The translations under genes and the position numbers were made by a program. Shown in pieces: positions 14,101 to 24,500 of a stretch of DNA of 64,000 nucleotides. The stretch's first letter is position 1. Each line of letters starts with the position of its first letter. The notes below the pieces were generated by a model. The model saw only the letters and a list, made by a program, of their open reading frames with translations, had not been told where the DNA came from and did no database searches. The DNA lies in the NCBI RefSeq assembly GCF_024713945.1, contig NC_134685.1, forward strand, positions 868,001 to 932,000. Reading direction: 5' to 3'. Source of the stretch: Dermatophagoides farinae. Lineage: Eukaryota > Arthropoda > Arachnida > Sarcoptiformes > Pyroglyphidae.

Positions 14101-16763
14101 ATTCGATTAGAGAAAAGAGAATTCTTTTCGCTTACATAATAATCATCAACAGAAAAAAATACAACAATAGAATGGCTCAATTGCAACGAAAAATTCTTGT
14201 ACAAATTACATCATCATCATCGGCAACTATTCATTCTGTGATGTAAGAAAAAAAAAAGTTTTCAAAAGCATCCACCACCAACACAAAACAATCAACAACG
14301 ACAACAACAACTCAACCCAGAGACAAAGAAAGAGAATTGGAAAATTGGCAATTCATTTTTCGTTGTCATCGTTATAGTTACTGGAAATAAATAACAACAC
14401 ATCAATTTGACACACCATTCTCCTTCTTCTTCAACAGAAAAAATTTCTTCAACAAACACAAGCTCTCTCTCTCACTCTCAATTAGGTTTCAATATTATTT
14501 CAATGAATACATCGACCCACTCACATCAATCATCATCGATGTAAATTATTCAACGAAAACCCTTCAAAAACACTATATATATTATATGTGTGGATTCAAA
14601 AAATTTCTTGTTCAAACAAGAAAAGGGAAAAAAATATGAAACCATAATGTAAACACAAATTTTAACAACGAAAAAAAAAATTGATTATTGAGACAAAAAA
14701 AAATCTGTCTCATCATCATCATTTGATATTCACGGCCAATCTAGAAGAATGCAAAAAAAAATTCCATTCATTCTCTCTCTCTTTTCTTAGGTTTCCATAT
14801 AATTTTTTTTTCATAATTCATTTCGATAATGAGAAAGAAAGAAAAATACAAACTCAATCTATATATATCGATGTTCATTCTATCTGTGTGTCTATTTTAT
14901 CCGGGTATACATCGGTTATCGTTCGGTATCTCATTATTTTCTTATTATTAATAATTATGTGGGCTGCACCCGAAGAATGAATGAATGAATGAACACAACA
15001 TGCCTTTCCAGCAGAATACACTCGTGATCAACAAAATGAAAAGAAAAAATGTCGATAAAATATAGGCCACTAGGGCCAGAAAGAATAAAACTAAGAAGAA
15101 AAAAAAACTCATTATCCAGAAAAAAAACTGACACACACACACACACTAGTGCAGACTAGACCTTTGAAGATAGAATGGATGAATGGTTAGATAACTAACT
15201 GACAACAACAATAACAACAAAAACAAGAATCTGATTGAAAATGAATGGGTGCGGCTAAATAAAATTTCAGAATTCAGAATCGGTTTTTTTCTTCTTGAAA
15301 CGTGACATTAAGTAAACTAGATAACCTTTTCATGTTTGGTGCACATTCGATAATAAATGAATGAATGAATTTGAACAATGAAATATAAAATCATCAACAT
15401 GGTTATTAATGAATCTTTCTCATAATATAACATTATTATTTCTGTTTTCCAAATCGAGAATTTCCAGATAAATACTATAGTAATCGAATATTGGAGAACC
15501 AAAAAAAAAAAAAAAAAAATGTCAAAGATTCAAACTTTTTCGTTCGGTTTACGCACACACACACACATAGACTTACCTTGCTGCGATTCCATTTTCATGT
15601 ATCTCTTGAATATAAATTCCCAATTTTTTGTTATTATTTAGCATATCATCAAAATGATGGCCTTTTTGTTGTTTTTCCTGTTCAGGTTGTTGTTGTTGTT
15701 GTTGTTGACCATTCGAATTCGAACCAGAATTATTATTAGTAGTACCATTATTGCCAAATAATGAATCTGATGATGAAGATGGATGATTAAGACCAACAAC
15801 TTTGAATCCAAGACTTTTGCCTTCTGGTTTATAAAGTTCAACAGTTTGTATCATACGACCTTGTGCTAATTCATTGATTCCTTTACGAAATGCTTCATCC
15901 TAATATTCATCATGTTTGAAAAAAAACAGAATGAAAATTAATTATTAAATCCTAATTATCAATCAAATTAATTACTTGTAATGAAATATTAACATAATCT
16001 GGTTCACAATAATCACGACCACCACCACTACCACCACCTATTGATGATTGTTCTTGGTTATCATAATCATACATATATTGTTGTAATGAAAATTTTGATG
16101 GAATCGTACGATTATCATAATCAAATTGATTATTATGATGATCACCAATGCCTCCAACTGCTATCACTGCTTCACCTCTTTCATTATCATTGTTGTGGGT
16201 GTGTTGTTGTTGTTGCTGTTGTTGTTGATGATAATGATGTTTATTCAATTGTTGCTGTTGCGGTTGTTGATTAATCGATATATTATTATTATCATCATTT
16301 GGTAAATTTAAATTCAACTCTAATGTTGTCGTATCAATATCAACATCAACGGGTAATATGGACGGATGTTGTTGGAATTGTTCACGTAATTGTTGTAATG
16401 AATACTATAGAGGAAAAAAAATCAATCAATCAATTCTGTTTATGATTTTATAATCAATTATTATTATTATTACCTGAACATTAAGAATTGATTCAAATAC
16501 TGGACATTCAAGTACATCCAACAGGATACGTATATCATCTTTCAATAGTTGATGTGTTGATGATTGTTGTTGTTGTTGTTGCTGTCCAACAACATTGCCA
16601 TTTAAATTAATGGATGATGTATTGTAAAGTTTTTCCAATGAATCTTGAAGTTTTTTAATATCTTGAAAGACAGAAATTGACAATGAAAATTGGATTCGAA
16701 ATTTTTTTTTTCTAACTTACCGTTTACAATATTATTGTTATTGGTATTCGTCATCATTTTCAT
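2141..16763 (-). CDS. Patj: PATJ/MPDZ-type multi-PDZ polarity scaffold (L27 + at least 7 PDZ), 3' end off window
   Basis: Sixteen coding exons with matching phases: 16721-16763, 16474-16661, 15976-16404, 15577-15899, 11153-11678, 10634-10900, 10277-10559, 9665-10158, 9423-9596, 8741-9341, 8364-8663, 5165-5993, 4404-4674, 3719-4084, 2952-3624, 2141-2858. About 2160 residues are in view; the last exon ends in a GTAAGT donor, so the gene continues past the left edge. Exon 2 encodes an L27 domain (family role: binding Pals1/Stardust). PDZ1 spans exons 4-5 (SLGFKVVG, with a poly-Gln insertion), PDZ2 exons 5-6 (GLGFGIVGG), PDZ3 exons 7-8 (GLGITIAG), PDZ4 exons 9-10 (GLGISLEG), PDZ5 exons 10-11 (GLGFSILDYQ), PDZ6 exons 12-13 (weak, LGMVLA) and PDZ7 exon 15 (GFGISIIGG). 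Linkers are rich in Asp, Asn, Gln and Thr. Domain order, and the PDZ5 signature in particular, match vertebrate PATJ/MPDZ, an apical junction scaffold. Exon 10 carries a one-base frame conflict. Start ATG 16761-16763 follows acceptor TTTAG at 16784. Confidence 0.9.
5994..8363 (-). other. Patj: PATJ intron 11
   Basis: The 2.4-kb intron between PDZ5 (exon 11) and the acidic, Gln-rich linker exon 12. It holds GA tracts (6313-6327, 8284-8317), a (CGT)n block near 7514-7543, an ATTC array (7318-7345), a short CA block near 7995-8023 and AT-rich DNA. No nested gene is seen. Confidence 0.75.
11679..15576 (-). other. Patj: PATJ intron 4
   Basis: A 3.9-kb intron that splits the PDZ1 coding sequence; phase 2 donor AG/GTAAGT at 15576 and acceptor TAAAG at 11679-11680 restore Arg. 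It contains (CA)n at 12273-12298, 11859-11876 and 13603-13620, GT at 13525-13550, (ATT)n near 12663-12683, CAA/GTT blocks and several A runs of 17-19. No nested gene is convincing. Confidence 0.75.
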
Positions 16764-18123
16764 TGTTTACCACCGTAAATGTTCTAAATGGGGGAAAAAA
16801 ATGAAAAAATTCATTGATCAACAACAATCATTCGGCAATTAATTAATTTTAATCGATGATGATGATGAATAAATAAAAAAATTTGGAATGGGCGAGGGGC
16901 ATACAACAAAAACAAACCATGAAACTTGAGAAACACACACACACACAAGGTCCAACGAAAAAAAAAACCGAGCAGAATCGATGTGATGATAATTATAAGA
17001 CAAAATCGAAAACTCAATCTTTTGTCTTTTGTTTCACTGTGGGCCTAAATGAATTGGATGTTGAATGAATGAAAAAACAGAAAAAATTTCCACTAAATGT
17101 CAAAGCTCATTGAATGATGAATAGAATGGCAATGAAAAAACAAAAAATAAATAAATAAACGAATGTATTCTGCATATTCTGATGATGATGATGATGATGA
17201 CGATGAGAAGGGTATTTTCTTTACACAATTCTTTATTATTTCAAATTCTCAATCCAAACACATAAAATACAGCCAATGAAGCCACATTATATATAGTAGA
17301 TTATTGACCATTATTATATATCACTCATAAGCAGAGTATACATACAAGAAAACTCAGAACATTGGAATGTGGAATGTGTTTGTGCTATCATAAACTTTTG
17401 AGAGAGAAAGACAGCGAGAGAGAGAGAGAGAGAGAGTGGAATGAAAGAAGAAAAAAAAAGTAAATTGAGCCAACACACACACACACACTAAAGATAGTAT
17501 AAAATGACGATTAAAGCGCTATCAAACGGAATGAAACAGAATTATAATCGAATGCTGATGCTTCTTACCTGTGTAATGTGAATAGTTTTTTTTTGGTTTT
17601 TTTTTATTATCATCATTATAAATATTGCACACATTTAATAAACACACATAGATGTAAATTACTTTTCTTTTTTTTTTTGTTCATCCATTATTATCCTATT
17701 AAACGAAATTCATCATCATCATCATCATCAGAAAGTTACAATGTTCTAAAACATTGAAAAGGTAGAACTCAGAATTGAAAAATTGGAGCAAATGAACAAC
17801 AACAAAAAAAAATATTCGGTTCATTAATGGAATAAATAATTATTCCTTTGTTTTTGTTTTGTTTTGTTTTTTTTTTTTGGTAATTAGATCAAAGAATTTT
17901 TTCCGGTCATATCTCTGGTGATATAATAAAGAATTTTAAAGAATTAAAATGTTTCATTGTAACTACGGGCGACATCTAGTGATGGTTAGGTTTAGCTTAT
18001 TTTTATATCTAATCTAATTATTAATTTAATCAATGAAATTCTGTGATTGTAATTCATTTGAAAAAGAATATTCTTGATATGTTCAAATTGAAAAATGAAT
18101 TCCCGGCAGCTTTCTGCTTATGC
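16764..18123. other. PATJ 5' UTR and intergenic region towards tRNA-Glu and mRpL21
   Basis: The first PATJ coding exon extends 5' to an acceptor at 16784-16785, leaving a 20-base leader in that exon. A strong minus-strand donor (ACACAG then GTAAGA; exon edge at 17569) marks a likely non-coding 5' UTR exon upstream; its far end and the transcription start cannot be placed. The rest holds (GAT)n near 17180, a GA tract near 17400-17440, a short (CA)n near 17472-17488 and T/A tracts. The sequence around 17965-17985 (GGGCGACATCTAGTG) resembles the animal CTCF core and sits between PATJ and the plus-strand genes; that reading is a guess. No other coding sequence is seen. Confidence 0.5.
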
Positions 18124-18265
18124 TCCGATGTGGTCTAATGGCTATGATTTCTGGCTCTCATGTGTTTCTGGTTCCTTTCGTATTTTGAATTGCTCGTTGT
18201 CGTAGCAATTCATTTCCTGTTTGCAGTGTTCCCAGGCGATCCGGGTTCGATTCCCGGCATCGGAG
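18124..18265 (+). tRNA. tRNA-Glu(CUC): tRNA-Glu (anticodon CUC) with a 70-base intron
   Basis: The acceptor stem TCCGATG (18124-18130) pairs fully with CATCGGA (18258-18264), and G18265 is the discriminator. The D arm follows, then anticodon stem TCTGG (18150-18154) paired with CCAGG (18232-18236). Loop bases 32-37 are CTCTCA (18155-18160), giving anticodon CTC at 18157-18159, which reads GAG. Base 38 is C18231, so 18161-18230 is an intron at the canonical 37/38 position. The T arm is CCGGG-TTCGATT-CCCGG (18241-18257). Spliced length is 72 bases, normal for tRNA-Glu. Internal Pol III boxes are A box 18131-18141 (fits TRGYNNARNNG) and B box 18244-18254; a 12-T terminator is at 18268-18279. The intron contains a perfect 8-bp hairpin (GAATTGCT/AGCAATTC, 18186-18210), and its third-last base G18228 can form the usual anticodon-intron pair with C32. 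Introns in animal tRNA-Glu genes are not usual. Confidence 0.9.
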
Positions 18266-18267
18266 AA

Positions 18268-18279
18268 TTTTTTTTTTTT
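18268..18279 (+). terminator. Pol III terminator of tRNA-Glu
   Basis: A run of 12 T on the coding strand begins two bases after the tRNA discriminator base, as expected for RNA polymerase III termination. Confidence 0.85.
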
Positions 18280-18476
18280 AATTTTTGGCCATCTTTGTCG
18301 TTTAGAATTCCGATGGTTTTCATGCTTTTTTTTCTAAAAATTAAATTTTTGTAGAATAGAAAAAAAATCGTAACTGTATCTATGAACGAATCAAAAGCAT
18401 GCACATTGCTGTCATCATATGATTCAATCGTTGTGATTTAAAAAACGTTCGATTTTTTTTTTCAATCACAAAAAAA

Positions 18477-19028
18477 ATGTTTTCATTATTATTACGTAAA
18501 TCTACATCATCATTATTCTTGCCAAAATGTATGAATCAAGCATTCACCACCACCGCAGCAACTCGATCAATGAGGAACAATGCTGATCCTGATTCACATC
18601 CACAGCAACAACCAGAAACAATATTTCAGAATGTAAATTCTGTTATTGAATCCGGAAAATTTGGTCAAACATTCGCTGTTGTACATTTTTATGGTCAACA
18701 ATATTTAATACATTTAAATGATATATTTGCTGTGCAAACAGCCATACCGGCCGACATTGGTGAACGTATAAAATTGGAAAAATGTCTTCTTGTTGGTAAT
18801 GAAAATTTTACATTAATTGGACGTCCAATTTTAAATCGTGATCTTGTACAAGTGGAAGCAACCATTGTGGAGAAAACAATGACACAAACAGATATGAATA
18901 TGTTTCATATACCACGTAAACATGGTTTTAAACGTTATCGTTTCAAACGTGAACCATTAACAATGTTACGCATTAATAATATAACCATTTGTCATCCATT
19001 GAATACGAATCAAAAACAAATCAACTAA
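18477..19028 (+). CDS. mRpL21: Mitochondrial large-subunit ribosomal protein bL21m
   Basis: Single-exon frame of 183 codons. Residues 1-40 lack acidic residues and are rich in Arg, Ser and Thr, as in a mitochondrial presequence. The bL21 fold runs from about residue 58 to 165: FAVVHFYGQQYLIHLNDI begins the beta-barrel, followed by GERIKLEKCLLVG, then FTLIGRPILNRDLVQVEATI, and the basic loop HIPRKHGFKRYRFKREP before LTMLRINNI, the region expected to contact 23S-type rRNA. The family forms part of the 39S subunit. The start ATG follows an A-rich leader and is the first Met of the frame. An AATAAA signal lies 68 bases after the stop. Its neighbour tRNA-Glu is 200 bases upstream on the same strand but is a separate Pol III unit. 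Family assignment is secure; processing site not determinable. Confidence 0.93.
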   Translation: MFSLLLRKSTSSLFLPKCMNQAFTTTAATRSMRNNADPDSHPQQQPETIFQNVNSVIESGKFGQTFAVVHFYGQQYLIHLNDIFAVQTAIPADIGERIKLEKCLLVGNENFTLIGRPILNRDLVQVEATIVEKTMTQTDMNMFHIPRKHGFKRYRFKREPLTMLRINNITICHPLNTNQKQIN

Positions 19029-19095
19029 CTAATTAACTAAGTACTCACCATTGTAGCAAAGTTTCAACAACAACAACAACAACAAAAAACGAATG

Positions 19096-19101
19096 AATAA
19101 A
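19096..19101 (+). promoter_or_regulatory. AATAAA polyadenylation signal of mRpL21
   Basis: Canonical AATAAA 68 bases downstream of the mRpL21 stop codon, on its strand. It is the first such hexamer after the stop. Confidence 0.6.
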
Positions 19102-20766
19102 ACAAAATGTTTTTTTTTCAATCAAAAAATTATTTTTTATTATTACCATCATTATACTATGTGTGTTTCTGATTATTATTATTATTAAAACATTAAGAAG
19201 CGAAGAAATGAAAAAAAGCAAAATTTTTTTTACAAATTACAAAAAAAAAGTGATGGGCGTATGTGCTGTGTGTGGGAGTATATGTGTGAATGGGAAATAA
19301 TATCGATATTACATATATCGATGGTCAACTCAAAGATTCGAAAAACAAAAAAAAAAGATGATTCTCTCTCTCCAATGGTGATGATTATGAGATATTAATT
19401 ATTAAAGAAAAGATTCAGGATTCTTATTTTCATTTCATAATAATAAATTCAATGGCTGATTTTATTTGTGTGTGTGTTCTGTGTGTGTGTATTGTGTGTG
19501 TTCGATACAAAAATATTTCAATTAGTAATGATTGATGATGATGATAATGATGAGGTGTTTTTTGTTTGTTTGTTTGTTAATAACACAATAAGCCAGGATT
19601 ATTATATGATATTCAGTCATATATATTTTGCATACACACACACACAAAAAAAAAAAAAATTCTTCAAAAACAAATAGAAAATCGTAGTTAATTGAAATGC
19701 TAAAATTTTTTTTGTTGTTGTTGTAGCATCATTTGTGTATGGTGGTGGTGGTGGTAGAGGTGGTGATTCAAATATAGCTATGATGATTATCATTATGTGG
19801 TTATAATTAATTGAATCGACTGAATCTGGTTTGGTTTAGGTATTGATTTGTTGTTGTTGTTGTTGTTATATACACGAATAAATGAAAATTCTTTAAAAAG
19901 AGTAGTATTTCTTCTTTTAATATATTCTATTTACATATATAGAGTAGAATAAAGAAAATGTAAAGTTATGGGAAAAGGAAATAATGGAGGGGGGCATGGT
20001 GAGAGAAAAAAAAACGAGCAATCCAAGAGAAAAGAAAAAAAAATTACAACATGCAAAATTAAATTTTGTGATTCAGGTAGAATGGAAAGGAAGAAAAAGC
20101 AATACAAAGAAATGGAATCTTTTCTGCTGTTCTGTTCATTCATTCAAACCAAGTGGTGGTGGTAGTAAGCAAAGGAAATGAGAATATTCTTTCTTTGCAA
20201 CAAAAAAAATGTATGTATGTGTATCATCATATGATTAAAGAGAATATGAGTTTTACAAACAACACAATAAGCTATTTTTTTTGTTGTATTTCAATAATGT
20301 AAATGTTTTTGGGCAAATGACATACATATTGTGTGTGTGTGTGTGTTTGTTTATGTATTTTTAAATTTAAATTATTTAACAAAAATTTTATAAAGAAATG
20401 AAAATGTTTAAAGTGAAAGAGAGAGAGAGAGAACGAGAGAAAGAAAGAGCTCTGCATTTAACTTTTTTTTTTGATAATTAATTGTGTGTATATGGTGTAA
20501 GAAGAAACAACGAAAAAAAACTGGGGTGTTTATGTGTATTCTTGATTCTTTTTGATTCAATCATGATTCTTGATTGGGTTTTTGTTGTTGTTGTTGTTGT
20601 TTTTCAACTCTTCATCGGGATATGATCCATTTAGTAATTTTCTTTTTGTTTAATTAATTTTACAATTATCAATTTCATATTTGCATATTATATGGGTGTG
20701 TGATTATATATTGATTTAAAGATCATCATTTTTCTTCTTCTTCTTCTTCGTCGTCGTCATCATCAT
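19102..20766. other. Convergent intergenic region, mRpL21 / ZFAND 3' ends
   Basis: No coding sequence recognised. Holds TG-rich stretches (about 19468-19503), short (CA)n (19634-19647), (GTT)n (19712-19725, 19851-19868), (GGT)n near 19741-19755, a GA tract (20415-20450) and a GTT tract (20583-20601). Short ORFs here are artefacts of these repeats. The last several hundred bases are probably 3' UTR of the minus-strand ZFAND gene. Confidence 0.6.
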
Positions 20767-21568
20767 TCAAATCTTTTGTACTTTTTCACCAATCACTTGT
20801 GGATTATTTTTACGAATCTCTTCAGCGCCATATTCTTTATAATCGAATGTACAATTGTGCATTTTGGCATAACGATGCGTACCACAAAATGATAGACCAC
20901 AACGGCAATCAAACCCTATTATTATTTATTTAAATAATTAGTCAGGATTAAATAGATTCATTTATAAAAAAAAACATACGGATAATGGCAAGCTTTTCAC
21001 GACAAATTGGACATCGTAATTTTTTCTTTTTTTGCTGTTTTGTCGGTGTTTCATCTCCATCTTGTTCATCAGCACCAATCGAGGTATTATTTTCACTAGT
21101 CGTCGTCAAATTTGGCTGGTCTGTTACCTTTGCCTTTTTATTTGTAAAAAAAAAATTACAATTACAAAAAAGTTCAAATCGACAATTCAAAAAAATTACC
21201 TCAGAATTTGATGAATGGCTAGAATCTTGAGCAGATATCGCAGATATATTCGAAGTTGGTGATGAAGAATTACTTGTAACAATGTTACTACTACTATTAT
21301 TATTGTTGTTGTTATTATTAATCGATGATGATGATGCAATCAAAGTTTTGATATTATCGGCTGCAACATTTTCTAGGCTTGTTTGAGATGATGATGATGA
21401 TGTACCATTCGTTGAGGCAGTTGTGGTGGTTGGTGCAGCTTGTTTTCTTTTCAATGCATCTTTATAACATTTAGAGCAAAGGCCATCATTGGATGGATTG
21501 CCATAGAAACCACAACCAGACCTACACAATGCTGCACTTTGTGACATTTGATTTGGATCGCTTTCCAT
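20767..21568 (-). CDS. ZFAND5/6: A20/AN1 zinc-finger protein (ZFAND5/6 family)
   Basis: Three exons in phase: 21200-21568, 20980-21133 and 20767-20915, giving 223 residues, close to the family's usual 210-230. The N-terminal A20 finger has Cys15, Cys19, Cys31 and Cys34 (spacing C-x3-C-x11-C-x2-C, with the GCGFYGNP signature). A long Ser/Thr/Asn linker follows. The C-terminal AN1 finger starts [10 protein letters not shown] and continues [20 protein letters not shown], with ligands Cys164, 167, 178, 180, 185, His188, His194 and Cys196; the tail IGEKVQKI is typical. The introns are 64-66 bases with GTAATT and GTATGT donors. Family members bind ubiquitin chains through the A20 finger and work in proteasomal turnover and stress or NF-kB signalling. 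ZFAND5 and ZFAND6 cannot be separated here. The start is the first Met and directly precedes the conserved domain. Confidence 0.93.
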
Positions 21569-24500
21569 TTTTTTTTTATTCTTTATTTATTTCAACAATC
21601 AAAAAAAAAAAAATTGAAGCCAAATGAAATGAATAAATGAGATATATTTGTATGAGAGAAAAGTGAGATAAGATTCTTTCGTCAGCCAATGCACACACAC
21701 ACACAAGACAGCTGTAATGAGATATGAAAATGAATAAAAAAAAATTAGTGATATCCAAAGAATAAATTAAATATATAAAAAAGATTAACTGTAATAGATT
21801 TAGACGTTTTTTTTTGCAAATGAAAAAAAAACAAATTTTACAACAAACAAATGCAATCGATTGAAATTTTTTTTTTGTTCTTCTATCCAAGCAAACTACA
21901 CACATATATACTATCTCTATGGCTAAATATGTTTCATTTGATGGCCGTCATTCGTCGTCATGATCGATATCAGAAAAAAAACAACATAGTCGACACACAC
22001 ACACAAACAACGACAAGGAAAATCCAAAATGAATGCTTAAACACACACACACACACTCATAAATAAAAATACATTCACAAGAAAAAAAAAGAAATGAAAA
22101 AAAAACACAAACAGCAGCAGCAGCAGCAGCTACATATTTGATGATGATAAGCAGATTGATATTCGAATCATATTACAATTCAAATCAACCTATGATGATA
22201 CAGTTGAATGATGATGCTATGCTATCTGCTACACACAAACATCAAAGACGTGACCAATGTGTTAAGGACAAAAAAAAAATTTACTTTGTGGCAGTGATGT
22301 ATAAACACAACACATTCAATTATATGAATTAAAACAAAAAATTTCAAGTCACAAGAATACAGAAAAAAATTCTGAAGATTCGAGCATAAACTGAATTAGA
22401 ATTTTGCAAAAAAAAAAAAAATTCAAATTAAAAGTTTTCAATATAGAAAAAAAAAGTTTAATCAATGGCTTTTGTATGGAATAATATAATATATACACAT
22501 CACCCCCTTTATAACTTTTATACTCATACATACCATTACATTGTATACAGAAAAGAATTGTGAAGCCTTCTACATAATCATCATTTCACACACACACAAA
22601 CACAAACAAAAGGTTTCTGGATCATAATAACCATCCAAAAACAAGTCTTAATGAAAGAAAAAACATCAAAAAAAATAATTCACTTAATTCATAACAAGCG
22701 ATATGCTCACTATACTAAATGATGATTATCATGGACATGAATGAATGTACTCAGTCACAGTCAGCAAGCCAAGAGCCAAACACAAACAGAAGAACCAGCT
22801 TGAGATATAGCCAGATGAAATCATAAAGTCGAATGAAGATTAGAAAAGACGAAAACAGCGAAAAAAATTTTCAACAGCAGAAGCAAATGGCAACGAAAAG
22901 ATAATAATGACGACGACGACGACGACAATAGCAGCAATGATAGTCATTCATTCATTCATTCACAATCGTTGTCAAGGCACGTACCAAAAAAAAAACACCA
23001 ATTCGTCCAACAAAAAACGAACTGTTTGTGTGTGTGTGTGTGTGCAAAATAACGATATTGCAACGTATATAAACTACGTCCTACTCCTGGTTAGCCCCTT
23101 ATGTTTTTCAAAGAAAAAGAAAAATCTTCCTCTTCATATCCCACACACACACACACAAACACACAACCACCACCATCACAAAAAAAACTCCACTGCTCAA
23201 TATTTTTATGTAAAAATGAATGAAAAATTTTCATTTTAGTTTCAATCGTAACCAATAGATGGCAAATAAATAAAAAAAAGTAGGGGCGTTGTATCCACAT
23301 GCATGATGCATACATGCACAAAATGATTTGAGCTTACGGTGTGTGTGATGTGTGTGGTATATTCATGTGATGAGTCAAAAAAAAAATAATGGTGAGTATA
23401 CGACTCAAATCTCTTTACTCATCATCAGGTTGAGGATGGTTATGATTTTCATCATCATCATCATTTCACCATCTTTTTAGGATCTTATTGCAGGATATAT
23501 ATGAGTAAAAACTTGATGACGATGAAAATTTAGTTAATTGTACTCATCATCATAATAATATGATTCTTTCAAATAAATAAATCTTAAAAAAAGATATCAA
23601 AAAGAAAAAATCTTTTTTATTTTCAAGGATTTTATTTTCTATCTATCAGATGTACCCTAAAACTTGGTAATATGGTTGTATTTTTTTTTTTTTTTTTTTT
23701 TTGGTAAAGCCAACCGAAAAAAAATCTAACCAATACTTTTAATTCAAGCTCTTGACCCATCATTTGGGTGGTGGAAGCGAAATACCACCACCACCACCAC
23801 CACCTATAGGGTATTTAACTAAAACACTACCTGCCCTTTAAATTAATTCAGCAACAAACACACACACACACACACATGCACACAAAAAGATATATCAGCG
23901 AGTGAGCATAGATCATATCAAACCAAACAAATAAGTGGAAGGTTTTGAAAAGGAATTGATCAAAAAGTTCAAACGACATTTCCAAAATAAACAAAACTAC
24001 CATATATCTTTTAGGAAAACCAGAAAAACTAAAACGTCTTATATATCCAGATACATATTAAAATCACAAGACAAACCACATTATTATTACCACCAAATAT
24101 CTAAAATGACGTCATTGAAAAAAATAGTCAATTTTTATTTTTAAGCTTCTCATGTTCAATGACGAGAAGGATCATCATCTTATGATTTGACACAAAAGAT
24201 ACTTATATTTGATGTGATATGCGACATAAAAAAAATCGACTAATTAAATCTGTTTTTGCATATGATTTCAAAGCAATGATGAGAAAAAAAAAATCATAAC
24301 AGAATCAAAATCTTCTCTTTCACGTCATAACAGGATAAAATAAAATTCTGATTGATTCTTTAGCATTTCAATCAGAATTGAAATTGATTATCAAAAAACA
24401 TTATCGTATATACGTTTTAAAAGATTCAATTCAATTTCAAATAAATTATGAAAAATCTTTTTAATCGATTATTTTGGTTGATGGCGTTTCACACATTCAT

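Noticed and set aside
23935-24144. Plus-strand ORF of 69 codons, Lys-rich
   Set aside because: No family resemblance, no splice sites and no flanking exons; AT-rich chance frame.
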